Shown one piece after another: positions 49,783 to 57,731 of a DNA stretch of 64,000 nt. Position numbers and translations under genes: made by a program. Position 1 is the first letter of the stretch, and each line of letters begins with the position of its first letter. This DNA is from VRUE01 sp035605695 (GTDB lineage: Bacteria; Actinomycetota; Thermoleophilia; Solirubrobacterales; 70-9). The notes beneath the pieces are model-generated. The model saw only the letters and a list, made by a program, of their open reading frames with translations, did no database searches and was not told the origin of the DNA. The stretch is taken from contig DATNGZ010000019.1 in NCBI GenBank assembly GCA_035605695.1, forward strand, positions 124,001 to 188,000, given 5' to 3'.

Positions 49783-51420
49783 TTAAGTGAGTTGGTGCTC
49801 GTAGGACGGCAGCAGGGCCTGCGTATCGATATCGCCGGGCGCGGTACGTTCGAGTCGGAGCATTGCGTCGTCGCCGTCAAGAGTCAGGGTCGAGACCTGG
49901 TTGTCGAAGCAGGGCCCCTCGAGCAGGCGCCAGCGGCAGCCGGGGTCGGGAGCGCCGGCGAGTTTCGCCAGGCCCGAGCAGAGTGAGCCGAGAACGGGTC
50001 CGAACGCTGCCCGGACGACCCGCCGCTCTTTCTCTTCGAGTGGGTTGCGGTAGGGAGAGCAGACGGCCTGGTAGATCGGGCTGCGGTTCGAGTCGCCGCC
50101 GGGCAGTCCCAGCTCGCAGAGGTAGGCATTGTGGACATCGCCGGAGAGGACGACGATCGACTTCGGCGGCTTGCCGTGCTCGCCCCTCGCCACCGCAGCG
50201 AGCAGGTCCCTCAGCTTGGCGAAGGAGTTCTGGAACGCCGCCCAGTGGTCGAAATCGACCTCGCGCCGCAGCAGCTCGCTGCCCCTCGCAATCACCGGCC
50301 CCCAGACGCCATCGCAGAGGCGCTCGTTCCAGGCCTCGAGCCGATCGAAGGCAGGGGGGAGCAGGAACGGCACCGTCGTCGCCAGCAGCAGATGGTCGAA
50401 ATCGCCGCGACAGTGATCGACGATCCAGTCCCACTCCTCCGCGTCGACGATCGCTCGCTTGTCTTCCTCGAGCACGCGACCGGCGCGCGAGTCGATGAAC
50501 ACCGCCCTGCTGCGGCCGAAGTCGCGGTAAAAGCTCCAGCGCGATCCGGAAGCGTCGACGTCGATCGCGTCGGCCCACGACCGGAGCACCTCCGAGGCCT
50601 GCTGGTTTCCCCGAACCTCCCTGTAGACCTCGCTGCCGTCGAGCTCGGCCGGCGAGAGGTTGCCGAGGTGCTGGTAGACCCAGTAGCTCGTGACGCAGTC
50701 GATGGCCCGGCGGTGCCACCAGGAGCGTCCGCGCATCTCTTCCAGCCATGAGTGGGAGATGTTCCAGTCGTCGCTCATGTCGTGGTCGTCCCAGAGCATC
50801 GAGACCGAGACCGTCGAGAACAGCCAGCGGATTAGCGGCTCCTGCCAGCTCTCGCGGTAGAGCCAGGTGTACTCCTCGAAGTCGAGGATCTCCTCGCCCG
50901 GGGGCGTCGTGGTGCCCCGCCGCTCCCTGATCTTGGCCCGAGTTTTCGGCGAGCCCTCGTCCACGTAGATCTGGTCGCCGAGCAGGAACAGCTGGTCGGG
51001 ACGACGGAAGCGCTCGTCCTCGGCCATCTGCTTGGCGAGCACCCAGAGTGCGTCCGGCGCGAAGCCGTTGTCATGGTCGGCGCCGTCGGTAAACGGCGGC
51101 TCGTGCGGGAGGGCGACGCGGCAGGAGCCGAAGGCGATCTCCAGCGGGCCCGAGCCGCCAAGGGTGTGGATCACGCTCGGGGGCATGCCCTCCAGGGCCG
51201 GCCATACCTGGTGGCCATCGAGCGCCACCTGGTACTCGTAAGCGGAGTCGGGGTCGAGGCCTTCGAGCCGGACCAGCGCGTAGTGGTGGTCTTCGACCCG
51301 AAAGGTCGGCTCGCTGCGACCGAGGATCTCGACCTCGCACTGCTCGCTTGCCTCGACCCAGATCGTCGCCTCGGTCTCCGAGACGTAGCGAAGCAGGGGG
51401 CCAATCAGGAGGTCGGGCAT
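49783..51420 (-). CDS. PhoD-like alkaline phosphatase
   Basis: A 545-residue metallophosphoesterase of the PhoD type without an evident signal peptide. An N-terminal Ig-like part (1-95) precedes the core: FGSCRVALP, LFLLGDQIYVDE, SVSMLWDDHDMSDDWN, and the C-terminal VVLSGDVHNAYLCEL. These supply the metal-binding Asp, Asn and His residues. The conserved PhoD active-site elements are present. PhoD enzymes use Fe/Ca and cleave phosphate mono- and diesters. It is the last gene of the PAP2-DAGK-DUF1206-PhoD operon; the start ATG 51420 lies 7 bases after the DUF1206 stop. Confidence 0.85.
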   Translation of the reverse strand: MPDLLIGPLLRYVSETEATIWVEASEQCEVEILGRSEPTFRVEDHHYALVRLEGLDPDSAYEYQVALDGHQVWPALEGMPPSVIHTLGGSGPLEIAFGSCRVALPHEPPFTDGADHDNGFAPDALWVLAKQMAEDERFRRPDQLFLLGDQIYVDEGSPKTRAKIRERRGTTTPPGEEILDFEEYTWLYRESWQEPLIRWLFSTVSVSMLWDDHDMSDDWNISHSWLEEMRGRSWWHRRAIDCVTSYWVYQHLGNLSPAELDGSEVYREVRGNQQASEVLRSWADAIDVDASGSRWSFYRDFGRSRAVFIDSRAGRVLEEDKRAIVDAEEWDWIVDHCRGDFDHLLLATTVPFLLPPAFDRLEAWNERLCDGVWGPVIARGSELLRREVDFDHWAAFQNSFAKLRDLLAAVARGEHGKPPKSIVVLSGDVHNAYLCELGLPGGDSNRSPIYQAVCSPYRNPLEEKERRVVRAAFGPVLGSLCSGLAKLAGAPDPGCRWRLLEGPCFDNQVSTLTLDGDDAMLRLERTAPGDIDTQALLPSYEHQLT

Positions 51421-51427
51421 CGACCGG

Positions 51428-52264
51428 TCAGACCTTGCGATAGCGGGCGTCGGCCATTGAGTAGATCGCAAACCCCGCCAGCCCGGCGGCGACGAGGCCC
51501 AGCAGCGCCGGGCCGTAGGACGAATCGGCGAGCTGGCGCAGGGCGCCATCGAGCCCGATCGCCTCCTTCGGGTTGTAGTCGATCGCGGCTTTGATCAACC
51601 CGTAGCCGATCAGCCCGAAGATGACGGCTCGCGCCACGTGCCCGAAGACGCCGAGTGCGGTATAGCCCTTGCGCACGCTTTTGCTCATCTCGCCCGTCTT
51701 GGCATCTTCGAGGAACTTCTTCCCAAGACCCTTATATGCCTGATAGGCGGCGACGCCGATCAGGACAGCCCCGGCGACCCCGACGAGCACCGCGCCACCC
51801 GACCACCCCAGGATGCCCCCCGTCGCCTCCTTCGGCGTTCCCGAGCTGCTGTTGGAGCTGGCGACGATCTCCATCGCCGTCAGGCCGAGGATCCCGTAGG
51901 CGACGCCGCTCCCTAGCGCGGCGATCCGGTCGGTGGCGCTGTCACGCTGTTCGGCGCCGTGGCCGACGGCGGCGCGGGTGAGCCTCCAGAGCGCGTACCC
52001 GGCCAGCCCGATCGCCACCAGGACGAGCAGGATCCTGCCGAACGACTGTTCAGCGATCGCTTTCAGGGCGTCCTGCTGGTTGGCCGCCTTGCCACCGACG
52101 CCGAGCGCGAGCTCCAGCGCAAGCACACCGACGATCAGATAGACGAGCCCGCGGGCGACGAGGCCCGCGCGGGCAAGCCAGCCGAGTGGCTTGGCTCCCG
52201 CGACGTTGTCGCCTTCGCGTTTTGCCTTATCGCCGAGGTTGTTCACCGGCTGCTCATCGATCAT
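51428..52264 (-). CDS. DUF1206 membrane protein
   Basis: A 278-residue protein with six helices arranged as three repeats of the DUF1206 unit: ARAGLVARGLVYLIVGVLALELALG, ALGSGVAYGILGLTAMEIV, then FGHVARAVIFGLIGYGLIKAA. Each repeat has the G-x-x-A-R-G/Y-x-x-x-G pattern. The membrane role is unknown. ATG 52264 overlaps the DAGK stop by 4 bases (ATGA). The operon context suggests a role in phospholipid or envelope turnover. Confidence 0.85.
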   Translation of the reverse strand: MIDEQPVNNLGDKAKREGDNVAGAKPLGWLARAGLVARGLVYLIVGVLALELALGVGGKAANQQDALKAIAEQSFGRILLVLVAIGLAGYALWRLTRAAVGHGAEQRDSATDRIAALGSGVAYGILGLTAMEIVASSNSSSGTPKEATGGILGWSGGAVLVGVAGAVLIGVAAYQAYKGLGKKFLEDAKTGEMSKSVRKGYTALGVFGHVARAVIFGLIGYGLIKAAIDYNPKEAIGLDGALRQLADSSYGPALLGLVAAGLAGFAIYSMADARYRKV

Positions 52265-53157
52265 TTCGCACCGCTTTCTTCCCGCGCCGTGCGCGGGACG
52301 CATACCGTGATTGCGTCGGGTTCGACCCTGACCTTGAACGACTTCACATCCGTGCGGTCGCCTCCGTCGAGCTCGTAGGGGACCTTGCGGCTGAGCTTCA
52401 CTCGCACCTTGCGCCCCTGGGTGACCCGCACGAACGGCGACTTCTGGACGCTGCCGAGCGCCGTTCGGGCGACCGCGCGCATCAGCTGCAGGGGGCCCTC
52501 GGAGGTGAGCACGCCGATGTCGAGCAGGCCATCGTCGGGCCGGGCGTCGGCGAACATCTCGATGCCCCCGAACAGCCCCCCCACGTTGCCGACCAAGACG
52601 CAGCTCGCGGGCCCCTCGTACCAGCGCGTCCCATCGATCTTGATCTTGGCCTCGAAGCTCGGGGTGTTGAGCTTCGCGGCGCCGCCGAGCACGTAGGCGC
52701 CGCGGCCGAGACGGTCCTTGAGCTCGTCGGCGCCCTGGATCATCGCCGCGTCGAAGCCGGCCCCGGCCATAACGCAGAAACGCTCGCCCTCGAAGCGGCC
52801 GACGTCGAGGCGGCGGCGTTCGCCGAGCAGTGCGACCTGCACGGCCTCGGCGATGTCAGGCTCGATGCCGAGGTTCGTCGCGAAGAGGTTCGAGGTCCCC
52901 GCCGGGACGATCGCAAGCGGCACCGGGGTGTCGCCGAGCGCGTTGACGCAGCGCCGCACCATGCCGTCCCCGCCCCAGATGAGGATCAGCTCGGCGCCAT
53001 CCTTCAGCACTCGCTTGACCGCAGCCGGCGCCCGCTTGCTCTTCGGCACCTCGATCCACAGCGGTTCCGAGACGCCCGCCTCCGCGAGCGTGCGCCGCAG
53101 CTCCGAGAGCCCGCCTCCGAGCGTCTTTCCGGCGTGGGCGACAACCGCCAGCTTCAC
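52261..53157 (-). CDS. Diacylglycerol kinase-family lipid kinase
   Basis: A 298-residue DAGK_cat enzyme that phosphorylates diacylglycerol or a similar lipid. The nucleotide-binding motif is LILIWGGDGMVRRCVNAL (GGDG), then IVPAGTSNLFATNLGI. The lipid half ends with RKVPYELDGGDRTDVKSF. GTG 53157 overlaps the PAP2 stop by 4 bases. Pairing of a kinase and a PAP2 phosphatase suggests a balance of lipid phosphate and lipid alcohol. Confidence 0.88.
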   Translation of the reverse strand: MKLAVVAHAGKTLGGGLSELRRTLAEAGVSEPLWIEVPKSKRAPAAVKRVLKDGAELILIWGGDGMVRRCVNALGDTPVPLAIVPAGTSNLFATNLGIEPDIAEAVQVALLGERRRLDVGRFEGERFCVMAGAGFDAAMIQGADELKDRLGRGAYVLGGAAKLNTPSFEAKIKIDGTRWYEGPASCVLVGNVGGLFGGIEMFADARPDDGLLDIGVLTSEGPLQLMRAVARTALGSVQKSPFVRVTQGRKVRVKLSRKVPYELDGGDRTDVKSFKVRVEPDAITVCVPRTAREESGAK

Positions 53158-53969
53158 GCTTGATTCCGCCTCTCGCTCGCCGCGCCCGCGGCCCGGCAGG
53201 CGAACAGCGCCACCACGATCGCCCCGATCCCGACCAGCACGCCACCGGCGACGTCGAGCGGGTGGTGCATGCCCTGGTACATGCGCGAGAGCGCGACGAA
53301 GGTGACCAGCAGGATCGCGCCGGTCCAAGCCAGCGCCTTCGACATGCTGCTGGTGAAACGGCTGGTAAGCAGCAAGACGAGGCCAGCGTAGACGGCGACC
53401 GCGGCGGCGGTGTGCCCCGAGGGATAGCTGGTGTCGACTTCCAGGTCTTCCAGCCGGGGGACGGACGGGCGATCGCGAGGAACCGCGAGCGACGTGAAGT
53501 GGTAGGTGGCCGACTCGACGAGCAGCGCGAAGACCGCGAAAGCCGCGATGCGCCAACGGCGGGTGACGGCGCAGGCGATCGCAATCAGGCAGACGAAGCC
53601 GACGAGGACAGCGGCGCCGACCTGCGAGCCGACTTCGGCGATCGTCGTGAGCGTGCCGGTGCGGTGTGCGGCCAGGGTCTCGTTGAAGCTCTCGTCCGTG
53701 CCGCCGAGGCCGAGGCCGAGGCCGCTGCCGCTGGCCACCACGTCGACGACGAAATGGCCGAGCAGGATCGAGGCGGCGAGGAGCAGCAGCAGGCCGCCGA
53801 GCAGCGCCAGCGCGAAGACGAGAGCGGGGTTGGGGTCGCCGAGGGCGGCGGCGAAGCGGTCGGCGTATCCACCGGGGCGCACGGCGAGCGCCGTGACCGG
53901 CCGGCGGGCGGCTTGCTCCCCCGGCGAGGCCGGCGGAGAACCAGTACGAGATTGTTGGCCAACCGTCAC
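53154..53969 (-). CDS. PAP2-family phosphatase (first)
   Basis: A 271-residue membrane phosphatase. The PAP2 signature is split in the usual way: VPRDRPSVPRLED (motif 1, Arg), SYPSGHTAAAVAVYAG (motif 2, PSGH) and SRMYQGMHHPLDVAGG (motif 3, with the catalytic His). About six helices. It probably acts on phosphatidic acid or undecaprenyl pyrophosphate. First gene of a four-gene operon; divergent from the second PAP2 gene 83 bases away. Confidence 0.87.
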   Translation of the reverse strand: MTVGQQSRTGSPPASPGEQAARRPVTALAVRPGGYADRFAAALGDPNPALVFALALLGGLLLLLAASILLGHFVVDVVASGSGLGLGLGGTDESFNETLAAHRTGTLTTIAEVGSQVGAAVLVGFVCLIAIACAVTRRWRIAAFAVFALLVESATYHFTSLAVPRDRPSVPRLEDLEVDTSYPSGHTAAAVAVYAGLVLLLTSRFTSSMSKALAWTGAILLVTFVALSRMYQGMHHPLDVAGGVLVGIGAIVVALFACRAAGAASERRNQA

Positions 53970-54052
53970 AGCAGCGATCCTCTCCCCGATCGGCGGGCAT
54001 ACTATGCCTCCGCTAGTCGAATTCGCGCCGCTTTGCGAGCCTTCCTGCTCCG

Positions 54053-54937
54053 ATGCCGCTGCTCCTGCTCCTGATCATCACCGTCTCGTCGGGCCTCGCC
54101 GTGGCCTTCCTGACGCGGCTCTATTCGCGACGCACCCCCGCCACCCCCGTGGTGGAGGCGGCGCGCGAGGCTGGCCGCCACGCCACGGGCCCGGCGGCGC
54201 GCCGGGCGCTGCGCGCCGCGCGCCTCGACCCTGAGAAGGCGACGGGGCTGGCGCTGACGCTGGCGGTCGCGGTAGTCCTCGTCGGCGGCGTGGTGCTTGC
54301 CCTGCTGGCGGTGGTCGTGCGTCGCTTCGCGTTGGCGAGCCTCGACACCAGCGTGGCCGAGTGGGGTGACCGCCACGCGACCGCCTGGTCGCACGACGCG
54401 ATCACGCTGGTTACGGGGTTGGGCGAGACCTGGACAGTGATCGCCGTCGCGGTGCTGGTAGCGGCGGTCGAGATCGTGCGCACGCGCAACCGCTGGGTCG
54501 TGCCGTTCCTGCTGGCGGTGATCGTCGGCGACAAGCTCCTCACCGAGGCGATCAAGCAGCTCGTCGATCGCGCCCGCCCAGCGCTCGAGCCCGTGGCCGC
54601 GACGCTCGGCCCCTCGTTCCCCAGCGGCCACACCTCCACCGCCGCCGCCTCATGGGCGGCCTTCGCGCTCGTAGCCGGTCGCTGGTGGGGACCGCGAGCC
54701 TGGCCGGCGCTCGCCGGTTTCGCCGTCGGCATCGCGGTCGCGGTCGCCGCCAGCCGTGTGTTGCTCGACGTCCACTGGCTGACCGACGTGCTCGCGGGCC
54801 TCGCCCTCGGCTGGGCCTGGTTCGCCGTCTGCGCGATCGCCTTCGGCGGCCGCGTCCTCCGCTTCGGCGCCGCCGCCCGAGCCGCGGGGCGGGGCGGAGT
54901 CGAAGCAAAGCCCGACGAGCCCGCCGCGCTGGGCTAA
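54053..54937 (+). CDS. PAP2-family phosphatase (second)
   Basis: A 294-residue membrane protein. An N-terminal helix and a basic linker (RRTPATPVVEAAREAGRHAT) are followed by a PAP2 domain: IKQLVDRARPALEP (motif 1), PSFPSGHTSTAAASWAA (motif 2) and SRVLLDVHWLTDVLAG (motif 3). It is larger than its neighbour at the N-terminus. ATG 54053 is the start. Two PAP2 genes back to back around one promoter region suggest related roles in lipid or carrier recycling. Confidence 0.87.
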   Translation: MPLLLLLIITVSSGLAVAFLTRLYSRRTPATPVVEAAREAGRHATGPAARRALRAARLDPEKATGLALTLAVAVVLVGGVVLALLAVVVRRFALASLDTSVAEWGDRHATAWSHDAITLVTGLGETWTVIAVAVLVAAVEIVRTRNRWVVPFLLAVIVGDKLLTEAIKQLVDRARPALEPVAATLGPSFPSGHTSTAAASWAAFALVAGRWWGPRAWPALAGFAVGIAVAVAASRVLLDVHWLTDVLAGLALGWAWFAVCAIAFGGRVLRFGAAARAAGRGGVEAKPDEPAALG

Positions 54938-55237
54938 GCCGCCCCGGGGAGCGCCACGCGGTGGGTTACTAGGAGAAATTCCGGACGTAGAGGAACTTCC
55001 GAAAGTGGAGCGAGTGGCTCAAATTAACAGCCCTTTCCGTGCTTCGGCAAACCTGCCTGAGCAGTCAAGTCGCAAGTTGTGGCGTAACGGACGACTTGAC
55101 TACCGGACGGTAATCAACCCCCGCGATCCAAGAGTCCGTCAAGACATTTGCACGAGGAGCTGTAGCCGGTCTATGTGCGCTCTTGGCACAAGGGATAGAT
55201 TGCGGCGGCGTCGCTCCATCTAAAGTCTGCGCAAAGC
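54938..55237. other. Gene-free 300-base region with an inverted repeat
   Basis: It lies between the second PAP2 gene (+) and the catabolic operon's last gene (-). The only structured element I see is AGTCAAGTCG/CGACTTGACT at 55063-55101 with a 19-base loop. Open frames here are short and not family-like. The composition is less GC-rich than the neighbours. Confidence 0.5.
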
Positions 55238-56044
55238 TCACCCACGTGGAGCCCGGTCCGGCTCGGTGAGCGGCGGGAAGTCTGGGGGGCGGCGCTCGAC
55301 GAAGCTCTCGACGCCCTCGCGGAAGTCGGGGCGCTCGAAGGAGCGTTCCATCTGGACCAGGGCGTCGGCGGTTGATTCGGTGAGGCTCTGCTCGAGATCG
55401 GCGAAGACTTGGTGCTTAATCACGGCCATCGAGGCCGGTGAGCTGAGGCTCGCCAGCTCGCTGGCGTATGAATGGGCATCCGCCGCCGCCTGTCCCTCCT
55501 CGCTGAGGCGGTCGACTACGCCGAGCCGCAGCGCCTCCTCGGCCAAGAGGGTCCGTCCGGAAAGCAGCAGGTCGAGTGCCGTCGAGGCGCCCGCCAGGCG
55601 TGGCAGCACCCAGGAGAGACCGTACTCGGCGATCAGGCCGCGTCGGGCGAAGGCCGTCGTCAACTTCGCGCCGCGCGCCGCGAAGCGGATGTCGCACATC
55701 ATCGCGATTACGAAGCCGAGGCCGGCGCAGGGGCCGTCGATCGCGGCGATCACCGGCTTGCGAAGCGCTCGCGGCAGGCTCTGCGGGCGTGGGTCGGGCT
55801 CCGCTTGGGCGCCGCTCTCCTCGACTTCCCGGAGATAGTCGAAGTCGGCGCCGGCGCAGAAGCCGCGGCCGGCCCCGGTGAGGACGATCGCTCTCACGCC
55901 TGGGTCCGCATCGGCTTCCTCGAGGCGATCGAAGTAGGCGCGGCCGAGCTCGGGCGTCCAGGCGTTGAGAGCCTCGGGTCGGTTCAGCGTGACTCGCGCC
56001 ACGCCGTCCTCGACCAGGTAGAGAACGGTCTCCGAGGCCGCCAT
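55238..56044 (-). CDS. Enoyl-CoA hydratase/isomerase family protein (A)
   Basis: A 268-residue crotonase-fold protein: RVTLNRPEALNAWTPELG, the oxyanion-hole stretch GAGRGFCAGADFDYL, DGPCAGLGFVIAMMCDIRFAA and GLSWVLPRLAGASTALDLLLSG. One of the two catalytic Glu positions of classical hydratases is occupied differently (GLIAEYGLSW), so the exact reaction may not be hydration. ATG 56044 overlaps the amidohydrolase stop by one base. It is the last gene of the operon. Confidence 0.86.
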   Translation of the reverse strand: MAASETVLYLVEDGVARVTLNRPEALNAWTPELGRAYFDRLEEADADPGVRAIVLTGAGRGFCAGADFDYLREVEESGAQAEPDPRPQSLPRALRKPVIAAIDGPCAGLGFVIAMMCDIRFAARGAKLTTAFARRGLIAEYGLSWVLPRLAGASTALDLLLSGRTLLAEEALRLGVVDRLSEEGQAAADAHSYASELASLSSPASMAVIKHQVFADLEQSLTESTADALVQMERSFERPDFREGVESFVERRPPDFPPLTEPDRAPRG

Positions 56045-56934
56045 CAGGGCCCCCCCACGCCGGCCAACGACGCCTCGACTCGCTCCAGCAGGCGTTCGGC
56101 GTTGCCGTGGAGGTAGGCGGCGCGTGACTCCGCTCGCAGCCCCAACGCCTCGATCTCCTCCAGCGCCCGCTCGTAGCGCAGCATCGGCCAATCGGCCCCG
56201 AAGAGGACCTGCTCGCGCAGCACGGTATCCATCAGGCGAGCGATGTCGCCCCAGCCCCCGCCACCGCCAGGAGCCATATAGCGGGGCGCGATCGCACCGA
56301 ACTCGAGGTAGACGTTGCGATGCTTCCAGGCGACCGCGGCCGCCTCGTGGGGCCAGGGCCAGCCTCCGTGATGGCAGACCAGCGTCAACTCTGGGAAATC
56401 GCAGGCGATGCGGTCGATCAGCACGGGTCGCTCGTGCTCCAGCGGCCCGTGCGAGGAGAAGTTGATCCCGGTGTGGAGGCCGACCGGGACGCCGAGCTGG
56501 ACGCAGCGCGCGTACACCGGGTAGCAGCGTCGATCGGTCGGCGAGATGCCGATGAAGCCGGGCTCGAAGACGATGCCGCGCAGGCCGAGCTCGAGAATCG
56601 CCCGGTCGACCTCGCGCACCGCCCCCATCGGATCACGCGGATCGACGCAGCCGAAGCCGCAGGCGATCCGGTCGGGGTTGGCGAGAACCACCGCGGCGAG
56701 GCGGTCGTTCAGCTCGCTCGGATCGACCCACTCGACCTCGGCCTGCATCACGCTGGGCCCGACCCCGTGCGCCTCGGCTTCCTCGCGCCAGTCCTCGACC
56801 GTTGAGTCGAGGTTCTCGAGGAAGCCGTCGTAGACCTCGGCGTAACGCAGGTACTGCTCGGGCACCGGCGGCTGCGGTTCCTCGCGCGAGTCGCGCGTGG
56901 GTAGCTTCACCCTGAAGTCGACGATCGCGGCCAT
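56044..56934 (-). CDS. Amidohydrolase family protein (ACMSD-like)
   Basis: A 296-residue TIM-barrel metal enzyme of the amidohydrolase-2 group. The first metal motif is degenerate at the N-terminus (IVDFRVKLP in place of HxH). Other blocks are GCVDPRDPMGAVREVDRA, GIVFEPGFIGI, VGLHTGINFSSHGPLEH, LVCHHGGWPWPHEAAAVAWKHRNVYLE and VLFGADWPMLRYE, with His and Asp at the usual positions. Enzymes of this group are often decarboxylases. The missing HxH is notable. It lies between two crotonase-fold genes. Confidence 0.83.
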   Translation of the reverse strand: MAAIVDFRVKLPTRDSREEPQPPVPEQYLRYAEVYDGFLENLDSTVEDWREEAEAHGVGPSVMQAEVEWVDPSELNDRLAAVVLANPDRIACGFGCVDPRDPMGAVREVDRAILELGLRGIVFEPGFIGISPTDRRCYPVYARCVQLGVPVGLHTGINFSSHGPLEHERPVLIDRIACDFPELTLVCHHGGWPWPHEAAAVAWKHRNVYLEFGAIAPRYMAPGGGGGWGDIARLMDTVLREQVLFGADWPMLRYERALEEIEALGLRAESRAAYLHGNAERLLERVEASLAGVGGP

Positions 56935-56935
56935 C

Positions 56936-57703
56936 TCAACCTCCGTCCTCGTCGCCCTGGCCCGAGCCCGCGAACTCGCCGGTTCGTCGCAGCTGCTCCT
57001 CGCTGCCCTCCAGCGCGGACATGTAGGAGTGGTACAGGCGCATGCTCTGCTCGAGCGGAGCGCCGAGGCCGCGCAGGGCCAGCTCTTTGGTCATCGACAC
57101 GGCATCGGTGGAGAGGGTCCCGATCGTCGCGGCGAGCTGCTGGGCGCGAGCGATCAGCCGATCCGGCTCGACCAGCTCGTTGACGAGGCCGATCCGCAGG
57201 GCCTCCCGCGCGTCGATGAGCTCGCCGGTGAGCAGCAGCCGCATCGCGTTGCCGAGGCCGACGACGGCGGGCAGTCGCAGGGCGCCGAAGCCGTGGAGGA
57301 GGTTCCACTTGGGCTCCGGCGCCCCGAACTGTGAAGCGGGGGTGGCGATGCGCAGGTCGCAAAAAAGCGCCAGCTCGAGCCCCCCCGCTACGGCGTAGCC
57401 ATCGACGGCGGCTATCAGCGGCTTGGAGATGGTCAAGCCGAGGTCCCACCGCTCCGCGCGCCATGGCGCCCAGCGCCCGTCCTGGCGCAGCCGGCTGTGC
57501 ATCTCCTTCAGGTCGGCGCCGGCGGAGAAGGCCCGCGGGCCGGCGCCGGTGACGATCCCGACCCGGACCTCGGGATCGGCCTCGATCCGCCGCAGCGCCT
57601 CGGTCAGCTCACCGTACGTGGCGGTGTCCATCGCGTTGAGCGCCTCGGGCCGGTTGAGCGTGATCGTCATCGCGCCCGCCGAGCGTTGCTCGATGATCGC
57701 CAT
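56936..57703 (-). CDS. Enoyl-CoA hydratase/isomerase family protein (B)
   Basis: A 255-residue crotonase-fold protein: MTITLNRPEALNAMDTATYGELTEAL, GAGPRAFSAGADLKEM, DGYAVAGGLELALFCDLRIA, SQFGAPEPKWNLLHGFGALRLP and ALRIGLVNELVEPDRL. The Glu in GAPEPKW fits the hydratase catalytic position. It starts at ATG 57703 with GAGGAGG upstream. Its stop lies one base before the amidohydrolase start. With gene A it may act on successive or related CoA intermediates. Confidence 0.86.
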   Translation of the reverse strand: MAIIEQRSAGAMTITLNRPEALNAMDTATYGELTEALRRIEADPEVRVGIVTGAGPRAFSAGADLKEMHSRLRQDGRWAPWRAERWDLGLTISKPLIAAVDGYAVAGGLELALFCDLRIATPASQFGAPEPKWNLLHGFGALRLPAVVGLGNAMRLLLTGELIDAREALRIGLVNELVEPDRLIARAQQLAATIGTLSTDAVSMTKELALRGLGAPLEQSMRLYHSYMSALEGSEEQLRRTGEFAGSGQGDEDGG

Positions 57704-57731
57704 GTTCGCCTCCTCTCCGCGCGTCCCGGCC

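Noticed and set aside
53158..54000. N-terminal extension that would make one long protein of the diacylglycerol kinase frame
   Set aside because: The extension is Arg/Pro/Ala-rich and antisense-like, while the PAP2 gene with all three motifs occupies the same stretch in another frame. The kinase has a clear GTG start at 53157.
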